This document shows, piece after piece, positions 25,434-38,008 of a stretch of DNA of 64,000 bases. Each line of letters begins with the position of its first letter. The first letter of the stretch is position 1. Made by a program: the position numbers and the translations under genes. Source of the DNA: Apodemus sylvaticus (Eukaryota > Chordata > Mammalia > Rodentia > Muridae); NCBI RefSeq assembly GCF_947179515.1, contig NC_067481.1, positions 39,967,704 through 40,031,703 of the forward strand, in the 5' to 3' direction. Below the pieces are notes generated by a model, which saw only the letters and a list, made by a program, of their open reading frames with translations, did no database searches and was not told where the DNA came from.

Positions 25434-25940
25434 AATAGTAACATTTATGTATATCAAAAAATAGACATTTTCTTTATTTGTCCTAAATATGGATGCCCAT
25501 GGCTGCCATGGGACAGGCCTATGCCCATGGTATTTCACTCTGCCCTGTGTTTTTCAGAAAGGAGATGCTTTGCCCTGCCAAGCTGGTGCCCATCACAACA
25601 AGTGGTCAACAAGTGTAAAGAACAGGGTTCAAAGCCAGATAGGCAGGCAGGGGCCAAGTCACAGGGAAGTTTCCATGTCACAGGAAACAATGAAGTGGAG
25701 TTTAAGAACATCTGAGGAAGAAGAGACTGTCTGGGGCTTTAGTAAGATCTCTTTGGCAAAACTGGAAAGAAACCTTGCTTCTAATTTGCTGCTTATGACC
25801 CTGCTGAATAGCCAAAGGGCTGGCCTCAGCAGCATTCATGGGTAGCAAGCAACTGCAGAGCCCTGACTATTTTTTTTAAGATAAATTATTTGAGTTGCTT
25901 TCATTCCCCCCCACCCCCCCCACTTCTAAAAGATCTATTT

Positions 25941-25944
25941 TTAA

Positions 25945-25992
<48 letters not shown>

Positions 25993-26150
25993 ACCTGATA
26001 GCAGGTGCTCACAAAAGCCAGAGGCATCTGATACCTCTGGAGCTGAAGTACATACAGGTGGTTGTGAGCTGCCCAACATGGGTGCTGGGAAATGAATGCA
26101 GATCTTCTGCAAGAGTTCTTCCTTAACAGCTGAGTCATCTCTCCAGCAAT
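25941..26150 (-). mobile_element. B3 SINE with embedded (GT)n
   Basis: Antisense B3 ending in AACAGCTGAGTCATCTCTCC. A (GT)23 tract (25946-25991) sits at its A-rich or variable end, and a C-rich run precedes it. Confidence 0.75.
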
Positions 26151-28488
26151 TGCACTCCCCCTGCCCCATCACACCTCCACCATTGCCACCACTGTCCCCT
26201 CCACCTGTTGCCCACTGCCACAGCCCCTCAGTTTTAATTCTCAGTATAGACTAGTGTAGGTGACTGAATAGATACAGGAAGTTGTGGGAGCAGAGGGTGT
26301 GACTTCCTGGCTTCTGGTTTGTAATCTTGAAAGGATAGGATGTTTTCCTGGGATAGATGATCCAGGATTCAGGAGGTAGATGTAGTCTAGTATCAACATA
26401 TATAATATACAATCTAATCTACTGTGGATAATCATGTGTATGCATATACACACAGAGAGGAAATGGTAAGAATGCATGCAGGAAATGAAGGGCTCACTGT
26501 AAGGGGAACAGATGGCATCAGTGAGTCCTTGTCTCCTGAATGTGAGAAAGGGGCCTGGCTCCAGGATGCTGTTTCTGTCTTTGAGTGATGGAGTCTGGCC
26601 TACTACAACCTATGGAAGGCCAGAAGTAGACTTAACAAAAGTGTTATCATTAATTAGTCCACTCCTGGGACTGCTAATGTCAAACAAGAGCTAAGACTGG
26701 TATCCAGGGAAGTAGAACCTCAGTGGGGACACTGGAAAGAAAACAATAGGTAGGGTTGGATTGTGGGAAGCGTGGGAAGCAATGGATTGTGGGAAGCATG
26801 AGAAGTGAGAGAGGTAGTGGAGCAGTCAGAGGCAATGACAAGGAAGATGAATTGCCCCAGAACTCCCTGGATCCATAGGAGGGATACTCTCCTGGACTGT
26901 GGTGGGGCCTTGAGAAGGCTGGAATGAACTGGAAATCTAGGACATAGATTAAGCCCCTCTGCACTCTCCATTGTGCTACTTTCTGTCCTGGTTACCTAAA
27001 TGATCTTGGTGTTTCCCCTAAAGATGAAGATCTTGCCTCTACGGTCTTTTTGTAATCCTTCCCCTCCCAACGCATATTTCAGCTCAATGATGCGTTATAA
27101 TGCAGAAGATATCTTTATCAAATCTGTGATTTGTTCACTTGCCTCACTTCCTGCCAGGCCTTGTAGCTTTGTTGGAGATGCAATGGAAAATAACACAGAT
27201 GGATAGGTGTGTTGCTGACACATGTATGACCGTCATGTGTGACCCAAGCAAGCCATTTTTCCTGGAAACATCAATCAGTCACTTAGAACGTTTCTGACGT
27301 CTTCCAACTCAACCTTCCTTGACCCATGTGGTATGTGTGTGTTAAGCACGTACTATGTGTGTAAGCAAGTTATCTTTCCAATCCAAGTGAAAACTCGTGA
27401 TGAAGGGCTATTTCCTGGTTTGGGAATTGATGCAGAAAGTCTTAAAATTCTATAAACATTAAGGACCTCATAGTCCATCAATTGCCTTCCTTTAAAAGAA
27501 CGAAATTCTACAAATTAGAAACTAGGTCAGGAAACCCACCAAGTTAGACTCATGTGCTAGGATTTGGTTATCTAGCCACCAACTAGACATGGGCTGAATT
27601 TGATTAAAATGGAACAGGCATCATTTAAATTTTAAAACAAACTTTTACGGAGATGACTGGTGACCCACTGCAGTGAAGGCCGTAAGTCTGGAAGGAGGAA
27701 GTGTCCATTGCCAGAAAAGTGATGACACGGCGGCTTTCATTTCCCCCTCTACCTTCCCCAGCTCTTAGAATCCAGCCCTCAGAAACTGAATCACAGGTAT
27801 GAATGTGGCTTCCTAAGAAGTGAGAAGATTGTGGTGGGTTAATGACTGGGAGACAGAAGCAGTAGATAGATAATGACATGTGGCCTTATAAGTTCCTTTT
27901 GAGAGTGGCACCTTCTAGATGTTGTAGGATGACTGTGTGTGGTTTTGCTTCTGTGACAGGGTGTCATGTAGCCAAGGCTAGTCTCAAATTCATGAGTTAA
28001 CTGAGGATGACCTTGAACTTCTGTTTCTCCTGCCTCCACTGCTGGTTTTCCTGGAATGTAGTTTCCAACGAGACAAGTGATTATGATGCTTTTCTTTAGA
28101 ATTGTTAGCAGACAGAAAGAAACATGGATGCCCCTGTCCTGACAAAGACGTCATTGCCCTTGACCTTGCCTTAGCTTTGTGTCTCTTGCTACCAGCATTA
28201 GCAATCAATCATTCAGAGGAATGGAAACAGAGCCTGTGTGCTTTAAAGACTGTAAGAGATGGAGGACTGGGACACATGCTTCTAGAAGCATCAGTTCACA
28301 TGGCAGTGTGAATAGGGGAAATTTTACAAGGTCTCACCCCTAGAAGAAAAGTTACAGGTAAGAACTAGGCTGCTGAGAGAGGGACAATAAGATTTCTTCA
28401 GGGATGAACTCCCAATAGGCTATTCAAATCCAAGTGATCAGCCTAAATACCTGTATGTAAAAGCAATGCTAAATGGACTCAATAGGTT

Positions 28489-28490
<2 letters not shown>
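26150..28490. other. Ccl4-Ccl3 intergenic DNA, middle part
   Basis: No gene seen. It contains a short direct repeat (GGATTGTGGGAAGC twice, near 26757 and 26786) and a degenerate antisense B1/B4-like fragment at about 27935-28035. The rest is unclassified. Confidence 0.5.

Positions 28491-28491
<1 letters not shown>

Positions 28492-28555
<64 letters not shown>
28492..28555. repeat. (AT)n microsatellite
   Basis: Perfect AT alternation over about 64 bp, 4.7 kb upstream of the Ccl3 TATA box; self-complementary. Confidence 0.95.
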
Positions 28556-28559
<4 letters not shown>

Positions 28560-28879
28560 AACAATTGTAGAAGAAGCCATGAATTTTAGAGGGATCTGGG
28601 GGCACAGGAGAAGTTGGGGAGGTGGACTAGTGGAAAGGATGTATGTAACTCAGTATGTGGGAGCCAGCAGAGTGTCAGTCCATATAAGGCAAGAAGAAAA
28701 TCTGGTTCAACACAACTCAATAGGCCATGTTGGTTCAAACCTCTAGAGTCTGACACTGGGCAGTCTATCTCATGCATATTTAAGCACAATACAGTTTAGA
28801 AAAATGTTTCCTGGTATGGCACAGACCCCAATTACATTGAAACTCTTCTTAAAGTCCATGTCACTTGGTCCGTGAAGAT

Positions 28880-29138
28880 GGGTTTGAGAGATAGGCTACA
28901 TGTGTTTCTTTAAGGGGCTAGGGGAGGATCTGGTGTTGTCTTGGTAGTACAGAGTGTGTAGAGATCACCTGCTTGTGGATTTTTTTCTTTAAGAACCCCT
29001 TACCCCAGACCTTGTGGTCACTCACCTAACCTGTTGCATCAGGGAAGAATTGCATCCCTAGCTCAAATAAACCCTCATGTAAATTGCATCAGACTCTAGT
29101 CCTGGTGGTCTTTTGGGTTTCATGATCTGGGCATAACA
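28880..29138 (+). mobile_element. ERV LTR, 3' portion
   Basis: The sequence contains CTTTAAGAACCCCTTACCCC, an AATAAACCCTCATGTAAATT poly(A)-signal region, CCTGGTGGTC and the terminal GGGCATAACA. It is the same family as 50850-51076. The left boundary was not found. Confidence 0.65.
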
Positions 29139-29675
29139 ATACCTGACTACCTGACTTCAGTCCCTGAAGAGAAGAAACTGGTGAATGCTGTCCTCTGACC
29201 TTCACATCCATGCTATGTCACACAGCACACTCACATGCACATGAACACACATGTGTGCATGCATGAGATGCAATGCAGTTATAATAATCATCATAATAAA
29301 ATAAAAATTGAAAAAAATGTGACTCTGTAGACACTTGGAAGGGACAGACTGCCCAAGTGTGTCCTTGGTTTACTTATGCCTGAAGCCCTCCACTGTTTTC
29401 TTGGATCAAACCTGTGAACTCCAACTCCTCTGAAGAGATTTTAAAGCCTCACTGGTTCAACCCACCATAACTAAGTTTCACCATCTCTGTTCCTCAAATT
29501 CTGTCATTCCACTGAACCCACAAAGTTATACTCTACCACTCTGTTCATATATATTCAGATCTTGTGTGATTCTTTTTAATTTTTTGAGACTATAATATAA
29601 TTACATAAATTCCCCCTTCTTTTTCTTCCTTCTACACTTTCTCTCTCAAACTCATGACCCTTTTTTCTTTGTCAT

Positions 29676-29678
<3 letters not shown>

Positions 29679-29720
<42 letters not shown>

Positions 29721-29820
29721 GTGCATAGTGTATGTGTGTGTATATGTGTGAGAGATATATAGAGAGAGGGATAGATACATACATAGATACATAGATAGAT
29801 ACATAGATAGGTAGATAGTT
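29679..29820. repeat. (AT)n followed by (GATA)n-like repeats
   Basis: (AT)18 at 29679-29715, then GTGTATATGTG-type and imperfect GATA/CATA tetranucleotides to about 29820. Confidence 0.9.
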
Positions 29821-29905
29821 TGTGTGTATTCTGAAATACATAAATACAATCTGGTCAGTCTATATAATGTTACTTGTTACTTGTATGTATGTTTTTAGGG
29901 CTGAC

Positions 29906-30330
29906 CATTAAGTATGGGATAACCACTTGATGATCTCTTTAGCTCTCTTCCCTGAGAAAGACTATAAGACTAGTCTCCATTTCCCACTCCTAGCATTTCT
30001 TTGCTGCCTTTGTGTAGGGTTTAGTTCCTCCTTCCCCGTTAGCTTGTCTATTGGCTTTTGTCCTTGTTCCGGTCATACTCAGGCAGCCATGTTGTCGCTA
30101 CTACAGTGGCGTAGTTTCTGTGGTATTTTTAGGAGACAGTATCACAGCAGACTTCCTGTTTCTCCGGCTCTTACACCCTTTCTGTCCCCTCTTACCCAAT
30201 GATTCCTGAGCCTTAGGTGCAGTAGCTGTGTAGCTCCATAACTCTGCAGTCATATGAGTTGTCGATTTCTCTAATATCTTTGTTGAAAGGAGAAGTTTCC
30301 TTAACTTTGTGCTTTTAAGACCCTATCAAA
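29906..30330. repeat. Dispersed murid repeat, copy 1
   Basis: Contains GGATAACCACTTGATGATCT, TTCCCTGAGAAAGACTATAA and AGTTTGTCTATTGG-like blocks that recur at 31068-31215. I recognise it as a high-copy murid repeat but cannot name the family. Confidence 0.55.
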
Positions 30331-30496
30331 ATTGCATCCCTTCTATGAAGGCCCCCTGAGTCCCTCTGCAGAAGGTTATTCCTCCCTCCCAACTCAGAGC
30401 TTTTCCTCCCATAGCACTTCCTGCCAAGTTCCATGGTCCCTAGTCACTTACTTCATCTGTCCCTGGTAGACTGTGGCATCTGCAGATAAAAGCTAC

Positions 30497-30523
30497 AAAA
30501 GAAAGAAACACAGAAAGAAAGAG

Positions 30524-30566
<43 letters not shown>

Positions 30567-30620
30567 AAAGAAAGAAAGAAAGAAAGAAGGAAGGAAGGAA
30601 GGAAGGAAGGAAGGAAGGAA

Positions 30621-30714
<94 letters not shown>

Positions 30715-30726
30715 ACGAAAGAAAGA
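30497..30726. repeat. (GAAA)n / (GGAA)n polypurine tract
   Basis: About 230 bp of nearly pure purine, GAAA units interrupted by a block of GGAA (near 30587-30620). Lys/Arg- or Phe/Ser-rich ORFs here are repeat artefacts. H-DNA formation is plausible. Confidence 0.95.
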
Positions 30727-31067
30727 GCTCAACCACTTGTCAAAGCAAAATATCAGTCAAGCAGTTTGGGCAAAAACTTGAGTCTATCTACCAAAAACTT
30801 TTTTCAAGGGCTAGAAAGATAGTTCAGTGCTTGCTCTGAAAGCATGAGGCCCAGAGTCCAGATCCCCTAACTGCCAGCAGGCTAGTGTTCTGCTGCATGG
30901 ATTAAGCACATTAGTAATCGGCTCCAAGTCATCAATAGTGCATCAGTATTGCATTGAGGAAAGAAATTAAGGCATTTCCCCGCTTTGAGTCACTTATCCA
31001 AGATTGAGTCCAGATTTGACTTCTCCACTTCAGGCTCCTTGTATCCTCTGTCCTCTGATATTGGATA

Positions 31068-31215
31068 ACCACTTGATGATCTCTTCAGCTCTCTTCCCTG
31101 AGGAAGATTATTCCCCATCCCCCACTCCCAGCATTCCTTAGCTGCCAGCAGTTCTTTGTGTAAGGTTAAGTTCCTCCTTCCCTGTTAGTTTGTCTATTGG
31201 TTTTGTCCTTGCTCC
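31068..31215. repeat. Dispersed murid repeat, copy 2
   Basis: GGATAACCACTTGATGATCT, CCCACTCCCAGCATTCCTTA and TTCTTTGTGTAAGGTTAAGT match 29906-30060 about 1.1 kb upstream. Confidence 0.6.
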
Positions 31216-33230
31216 TGTTGCATGAGACTTGATCTGTGTCTGCCTGAAGGCTGTCTTGAGAATCTGTCTCCATATCTGTCTGTATGTGACTCTGTCTGTC
31301 TATCTATGTCTGTATGCCCCTGTCCCTTGTGTTATTGTTATATGACTATGTCAGTTGTGTGACTCTCCCTAACACAGGCTTTGCTCTGTATTTATTGAAC
31401 AGCACAGAAAACATCACCTGTGGAAGGAAAGAGACACATTATAGGAATCTTTACAGGATTGGATTGAATTACTGGCTCCAACCGACCTGGACAACAAACT
31501 GTACTACAAGTATCGTTGCATATCAGACAATATCCATAAATGGGTATTCATTTTAGAAAGATTCTTTTAACCCCTGTATTTGCTGCTTTCAGAAAATGGT
31601 AAAGATGCATTGTTCTGGGCCCAGGGGCATGGAAGAGTACACAAGATTATGGCAATGCTTCGCTTAGGCTGTAAAAGTTGATCACATGAGAAACCCACTG
31701 TAAATACTGTTAATTGCTACATTATTTTCCTAAAGGCAGGTTAAATAAGCAGGCTGAGTACACAGTAGGATAGCAGTCTTAAGTCCTAAGTGATCTCAAG
31801 GTACATTATTAATTCTGAGTGTGAGATCCAGCAAAAGTTCCAGTCTTGTAGAATGTATGAGACATTTGTTTAATCATAACATTGTATCATCACAACCTGC
31901 CTGTTAATTCTAGTCATGGAGTGCAAAGATTGGGGATAATATGGCAGACCCTATTGTTAGTAAGCTCTGGATTTGATTAAGAGATCCTGATTCAATAAGT
32001 AGCATGGAACATCAATGGGGACATGATTCCTGACATCAGTCTTGCACACGCATGACCATACATACACTCACATACATACAGACCACACACATATACACAT
32101 ATGCATGCACACTCACAAGCAGACATGATGCTACATGCTTGTAATCCTAACACTCCAGAGCCTGAAGCAGAAGGATCTTAATTTTGGCTACCTAGTGAGA
32201 CCTTGTCTCAGAAGTTAAAAGTAAAACATTTGATAACTGATTACTTTTAAACTGGTGGTATTGAAAATGCTTTAAACTAAGTGAGTTCATGAGTACGTGT
32301 GTGGACAGGACGATAATATTTCATCAAATAAAATAAGAAAAATCTCAAAATATAATTTAACCATTCACAGGCCCATCACACAGGGTTTTAATAATTCTTT
32401 AAAGCTTTTATTTTTAAGTGATTTAAAAAATTTTTCCAGTATTATTTATTTGTAATGCCTGGGTTTGGTGTGGAAAACTGTGTATATTTCCAGATATTTG
32501 TAGGATTCTTCACTTTGTAAAACTTGTACAATGTTTCCTGATATTTTTATCACCTATGCTATGAGTGTATTTATGTCATTTTATTAATTTTAAGAGCTTC
32601 ATAAATAAGCAATACAATATATATATATATACTATAATTTGATTTATAATTCTTTCATAGTGATTCTGTTTCTTTAGTTCAAAGTTACAATGACACTGGG
32701 CCAGCTGTCTCAATATTTAAACATGGCTTTAAATTTGGGTTGTTTCCACAAAACTCTTTCCTAGAAAGGCTTTTTCTAGCTTAATAGGCATAAATATTTT
32801 TAGGCTTCTCACATGTTAACACCCACACTTGAAGTATCTTTGTGATCCACAACTAATGTTCAACCCAGTGGCCTAGTCACTCTGTGGCTGATGATTGGAC
32901 AAATGTCTTAAATGTGACCTCATCTTCCCCATTGCTGGAGCTGGGGATGCTCTCCCTCCGTCCCTTGTGGTGGTGGTAGGAGGGGCTGTTGTGCCACGTT
33001 CCACAGCCCCTCCTACCTTCTTCTTCCATGTGGTTAGAGAAGCTGAGAACTAATGAGAGTTTCCGTTCCATGGCAAAAAAAATGAGGTTGGAGTGTTTAT
33101 TCACAGTATGGTTCTCATGAGAAGGGACCAGCTAAGAATAACCCTGGGTAGACATTGTCCTACCTCCTCCTGCTCACAAGAGAAACTATGAAGTAAGAAC
33201 CGGTCACAAGTTGAGAGCTGAGACTTATAT
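31216..33230. other. Ccl3 distal 5' flank
   Basis: AT-rich non-coding sequence. It holds a CA-rich stretch near 32045-32110 and a degenerate B1-like SINE (about 32130-32215: GCTTGTAATCCTAACACTCC). An 80-codon ORF at 31314 has no recognisable homology. Confidence 0.5.
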
Positions 33231-33484
33231 CTCAGAGATACTATTCTTGGATATCCTGAGCCCCTGTGGTCACTGGGAACCCTGGGTTGTGTAATATCCA
33301 ACATGACACCATTGCTGTGCTTAAAATTTTCCCTCCGCAGCCCCTGATTCCATTTCCTCATCTGCCAGGGATACCTATAAGAGAAGGGGCACATGGCTTC
33401 AGACACCGGGATACAAGCAGCAGCGAGTGCCAGCCCTTTCTCTGCTCTGCTAACAAGCGCACCCTCTGTCACCAGCTCAGCATC
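33231..33484 (+). promoter_or_regulatory. Ccl3: Ccl3 proximal promoter and 5' UTR
   Basis: TATAAGAG at 33376-33383 places the transcription start near 33405, leaving an 80-nt 5' UTR. A TGTGGT RUNX-type site (33265-33270) lies within a conserved block, CTATTCTTGGATATCCTGAG (33241-33260), which recurs at 45.7 and 58.6 kb. An ETS-like GAGGAAATGG (minus) lies near 33355. Factor binding is inferred. Confidence 0.75.
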
Positions 33485-34558
33485 ATGAAGGTCTCCATCG
33501 CTGCCTTTGCCGTTCTTCTCTGTACCATGGCTCTCTGCAGTCAAGTCTTCTCAGCGCCATGTGAGTCCACACTGCTACAGGAGGTGTCCCCAGTCTCTGG
33601 TCTAGGGCAGACCACAGCAGTCTTTTCAGTGGCTTCAGAGTCTACAAGAGAAAAGAAACTGGTCTTTCTCTTTGAGACTTTTATTTTCCTCTCTATGGTG
33701 TAGAAGGGTCTAACTTTTTATAGGCCCCAGACCTTGAAATCACAGTGAGGATAGTGCTGTCATGTACTTACTACATGACAGCCCTAGGATTCCTAAGGAA
33801 CTCTGCCTCTGGGATGCCTTATGTGATGCCCTGGTGTCTTTTTTGCTGACTTCTGGTATTAAAGCTGTGCGAAAGACACAGGGCAACATAAAGAGGAAGA
33901 GAAAAAACACACAGTGAAGATATAGATAGAACAGAGACAGAAACAAAGACAGACATGGGGGCATTTCTGGTCCCAAATGCCCAAATGCCTTCAGAGCCTT
34001 AGCCTTCCAAACTCCCACCCCAAGCAAGGCAGCCTTCCTTGCCTCTTAAGTTGAATTAGCTGTCCTGCTCAATGATGACTTGAATTTGTTCTGTCCCTTC
34101 CCCTGCAGATGGAGCTGACACCCCGACTGCCTGCTGCTTCTACTACAGCCGACAGATTCAACGCAAATTCATCACTGACTATTTTGAGACCAGCAGCCTT
34201 TGCTCCCAGCCAGGTGTCATGTAAGTTTTGTTCTTCTGCTTTTCCTGATAAGGTGGGGTGTGGAAGAGTATAAGAGAGGGTTTCTCAGTCACAGAGGGGG
34301 AATGGGGAGTCACAAAAAGGGAAGCACAGGATCATCTAAAGGGAGCCAGTGAGAGAGGCTCTGTGGAGCATCGCTGAGGACGGGAGTGATGGGGAAACCA
34401 CAGAGGAAGTCAGACTCTCCCATATGATGTTTTAGTTTCTTGACCCTCTCTCTCTCTCTCCCTGTAGTTTCCTGACCAAGAGAAACCGGCAGATCTGCGC
34501 TGACCCCAAAGAGACCTGGGTCCAAGAATACATCACTGACCTGGAACTGAATGGCTGA
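33485..34558 (+). CDS. Ccl3: C-C motif chemokine 3 (MIP-1 alpha)
   Basis: Three coding exons, 33485-33560, 34109-34220 and 34468-34558 (76+112+91 nt), give 92 residues, the usual length. Splice sites are GTGAGT/GCAG and GTAAGT/GTAG. The signal peptide is 1-23 ([17 protein letters not shown] core) and the mature chain starts A24-P-Y-G-A-D-T-P. The cysteines are C34-C35, C57 and C73. The basic K67-R68-N-R70 motif is the heparin-binding site in this family, and [20 protein letters not shown] is diagnostic. Unlike mouse and rat as remembered, residue 37 is Y (CCFYY), the 40s read Q-I-Q-R, and the C-terminus is G rather than A. CCL3 is secreted and signals through CCR1 and CCR5 to recruit monocytes and T cells. 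Confidence 0.97.
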
Positions 34559-34965
34559 GAGACCTGGAGGCAGGGAGGAACTCCCAAACCTCATGCGTCC
34601 CATGTAGAGCCAGGGTTTGAGCCCCAGAACATCCCTGCCACCTCCATAGTTCCATCTCCTATAAGCTGTTTGCTGCCAAGTAGCCACATCCAGGGACTCT
34701 TCACTTGGAATTTTATTTAATTTAATACTATTGATTTAATACTATTTAATTTTGTAATTTATTTTATTGTCGCACTTATGTTTGTGACTATTTATTCTGA
34801 AAGACTTCAGGACACATTCCTCCACCCCATCCCTCTCTTGATTGGTCACACTGTGTTTGGTGACAGCTTTTCTATGTAGACATGATGACAAAGTCATGAA
34901 CTGACAAATGTACAATGGATTCTTTGTCTATACCAGAGAAATAATAAATAATGTCCTTTAACAAG
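34559..34965 (+). other. Ccl3: Ccl3 3' UTR with AU-rich element
   Basis: An AT-rich block with repeated ATTTA/TATTTA motifs (34711-34797, including TATTTATT near 34789) is followed by the poly(A) signal AATAAA at 34943-34948. This is the class of AU-rich element that gives inducible cytokine mRNAs short half-lives. Confidence 0.88.
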
Positions 34966-35335
34966 TGACTGGTGTTGAGTTTTATTTTATTTTTCTGGAA
35001 AGTCAGAATTATTGGTTAAGAGGAATGACAGCAAAGAATAGAATGCTATGAAATGGAATTTGGGAGTGTAGTGGGAAGGGGTGGGAGATGTGAATGGGTG
35101 ACTTCCAGGGAGTAACTCTACTTCATACTGGAAGTGTGGATCTGGAACCCTAAAATGGTGGCTATTTTGTGAATCAACTCATAATGTGCCTTCACTAGAA
35201 AAAGTCACCATTTAAATAATTATATTATCCAATAGAGTATTAATCATGCATACCATAAATAAAGCCTTAGGAAAAGTTTTGAGGATTACTCTGAACTCAC
35301 TGTTATTTTTTATGCCTTGACCATTTGATACTGTT

Positions 35336-35488
35336 TTTTTGTTTGTTTGTTTGTTTGTTTTGTTTTGTTTTGTTTTGTTTTGAGATACAGTCTCATTATG
35401 TAGCCTTGTCTGGTCTGAAACTCAGAGGTCTTCATGCCTTTGCCTCCTGAATGTTGAGATTAAAGGAGTATGTCACCATGCCATACAT
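35336..35488 (-). mobile_element. B1 SINE with (GTTT)n tail
   Basis: Antisense, diverged B1 (GAGATACAGTCTCATTATGT, GAGATTAAAGGAGTATGTCA) adjoining GTTT/GTTTT repeats that represent its A-rich tail. Confidence 0.7.
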
Positions 35489-35489
35489 C

Positions 35490-35820
35490 CCCTGAAAGCT
35501 TATGCATCAAAGGATTGGTCCCCAGTACAGCAGGGTTCAGAGGAGGAGCCTTTTGGAAGTGACTGGTTCATGGGGGCTCTGACCTCATGGATTGTATAAA
35601 GTCATACTTTAATGGGTTTGGGGAGTTGGATGCAATTTTTGTGGTAAAAGTAAGACCTACTTCTTGGTTTCCACTAAAAGGCAGCTTTTCTCCACATGCT
35701 TCTGCCATGATAAGGCCTCACCATCCGGCCAAAAGTACCCTGTCCAATTTCAGAAACCATGAGCCAAAATAAACCTTTCTTCCTTTGAGCTGAGTTTCTC
35801 TGCCCAAACTAGAGGAAACT
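35490..35820 (+). mobile_element. MaLR-like LTR
   Basis: Contains TTGGAAGTGACTGGTTCATG, GCCATGATAAGGCCTCACCA and AATAAACCTTTCTTCCTTTG, the pattern of rodent MaLR LTRs. Family by eye. Confidence 0.5.
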
Positions 35821-37204
35821 TCAATCCACCTGTCAAAACAGTCACAGATATCATGGCCACTGTGGAAACAATCTCCCACTCAAGCTTTGAGCAACATTAT
35901 GTGGGTGTCTTTGTTTCAGTCACCATTGTTCCAGATGCCCCGAGATTGTTCCCGAAGTATCAGTTTGCCTCCAGTAGCCCAATAGCTTCAGATGGCACTG
36001 TGCCACAGCCAAGAGTCAAGAAGCCAGCACAGCAGTCTGACACATACAGTCCCCAAAGCTGAGCCGGATGCTGTTTTCACCATTGTGTTGTCGTTCACCT
36101 TGGGTTTCTGATCTCTACATGTTTCATTTGTGGAGAACATTTTACATTATGGTTCATTTATGTCTTTCCCCCCAGAAAATTATATCTACTCTTAAAGGAG
36201 TAACCTTATCTGGCCCTACTTGGAACTCTTCCTTTCCATGGAGATTATGAAAAGCACAAAAATATTGGACAGCCCTAGAGTTCTCTTGGCACACTTGCCC
36301 CTAAGAACTCAGAAACAAGAGATTTGGCAACTGATCAGATTACAGGCTTCCTCCTATATGTAGTGTACAGGACATGGTCCCCAGAAAATAAGACCTTAAT
36401 AACAAAGTTAGTTTGCCTAAAACAACCTTTGATGATATACATGATATAAAAACAGTATATAAATGAAATATAAGAGCTTGCCAATCACATGGAGACTGGC
36501 TCATAATAAGTTACAGTGAGGTCTTACAGAGAACAAGTGAATAGAACAAGTCAGTCTGCAGCCTGGGACAGCTTTGAAACTTAAGGGTAACTCACAAGTT
36601 GTACTTCAACAACTGCGCATTGTTAAAGGCTTGGGAACTCACCTAGACTGACTCATATATTGTTCTATCTGTTTAACACTAAACTTCCCTGAAGAATACA
36701 ATGTTATATTTAGTAAATGCTTACGCAGTCTAAAATGATTTGAAATTGATAATACCTACTCTCTCTGTACTTGTAACGAAGGGCCTTTTTTTGTTGTTTT
36801 TGATCCCATTTCATCTCCACTCAGAAATGAAGCCATAAACCACATGCTACCTACCCTAAGTGTAAGGCATTATGCTTCTGCAGCTGTTCTGACTGTCTGG
36901 GTTGCTCTGGGCTGCAGTCTCTGGTTTTGCACCTCATAGTAAAGCAGCAGGAGACTAGGTAAAGTGGTAAAGTAGCCTTTGTTCTATCTCAGCAGGGGTT
37001 GCCCAGCTCTAAGCAGAAGTCTTTAGGGAAGAAAAGGGGAGAGAGGCCTGTCACTGCTCTCTGTTCTCAGCACTTGTAGGACTTTCAGAGTGTGTGATCA
37101 AATGGCAAAACGTTCACTATGAGTTTACACATAAATTCAGGTAATAAATTGAATAAGCAGTTTATAACAGAGAATGTCTACATGCATATCCACTAGGAAC
37201 AATT
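35821..37204. other. Intergenic sequence downstream of Ccl3
   Basis: No gene, exon-like structure or clear repeat was identified. ORFs are at most 69 codons. Confidence 0.5.
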
Positions 37205-37612
37205 ATCTGGCTGTACTGGCTGGTTTTGTCAACTTGAAACAAGGTGGAGTTATCACAGAGAAAGGAACTTCAGTTGGGGAAATGCCTCCATGAGATCCAA
37301 CTGTAAGGCATTTTCTCAATTAGTGATTAAGGGGGTAGGGATCCTTGTGGGTAATGCCATCTCTGGACTGGTAGTCTTGGGTTCTATAAGTAAGCAAGCT
37401 GAGAAAGCCAGGAGAAGCAAGCCAGTAAGAAACATCCCTCCGTGGCCTCTGCATCAGCTCCTGCTTCCTGACCTGCTTGAGTTCCAGTCCTGACTTCCTT
37501 TGGTGATCAACAGCAATGTGGAAACTGTAAACTGAATGAACCCTTTCCTCCCCAACTTGCTTCTTGGTCATGATGTTTGAGCAGGAATAGAAACCCTGAC
37601 CTAGATACTGGC
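37205..37612 (+). mobile_element. Murid interspersed repeat, LTR-like
   Basis: Matches a very common murid repeat: GGCTGGTTTTGTCAACTTGA start, CCATGAGATCCAACTGTAAG, TCTGCATCAGCTCCTGCTTC, and GGTCATGATGTTTGAGCAGG near the end. A related element lies at 52696-53100. Family name not assigned. Confidence 0.6.
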
Positions 37613-38008
37613 TAAACATTCATCATATGTTACTAGCTTACAGGTCTATAAACAGTTAAAAACCATAACTAAGTTGTCCTTGAAGCTTTGTGTAGACCTA
37701 AACCCAGACAATATTTTATCTCCTGTCCTTGCACCTATGCTATATATGTTTAGCTCCTTCTTTATGACCTTTGGTTAATGGCTTTTATAATCCCTTGGAA
37801 TGTACTCTAGGTTTTAGAGGTCTGTTCATTATGTCAGAAGCAATTATGCAGGTCTGTTATAAAAAGGACTTGAATGTCTTTGTCTGGTCACTATCCTGAA
37901 GTGATGGTGACCCTAGCATGCTGGGTTTTTCTGCAGAATAAACACTCTTTGTTCTTGCAATACTATTTGAGTCTGGGGTCTTCCTTCAGTGATTTTCAAA
38001 CCCTAACA
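37613..38008 (+). mobile_element. ERV LTR with TATA box and poly(A) signal
   Basis: TATAAAAAGG (near 37858) lies about 78 bp before AATAAACACTCTTTGTTCTT (37938), followed by a GGGGTCTTCCTTCAGTGATT segment and a terminal CCCTAACA. This U3-R-U5 layout fits a sense-oriented LTR. The left boundary is approximate. Confidence 0.65.

Noticed and set aside
30440..30781. Lys/Arg- and Phe/Ser-rich ORFs on both strands
   Set aside because: They are products of the GAAA/GGAA repeat. The same applies to 39096-39578.
33101..33544. 147-codon minus ORF over the Ccl3 promoter and exon 1
   Set aside because: Antisense shadow with no family features; plus-strand Ccl3 explains the conservation.
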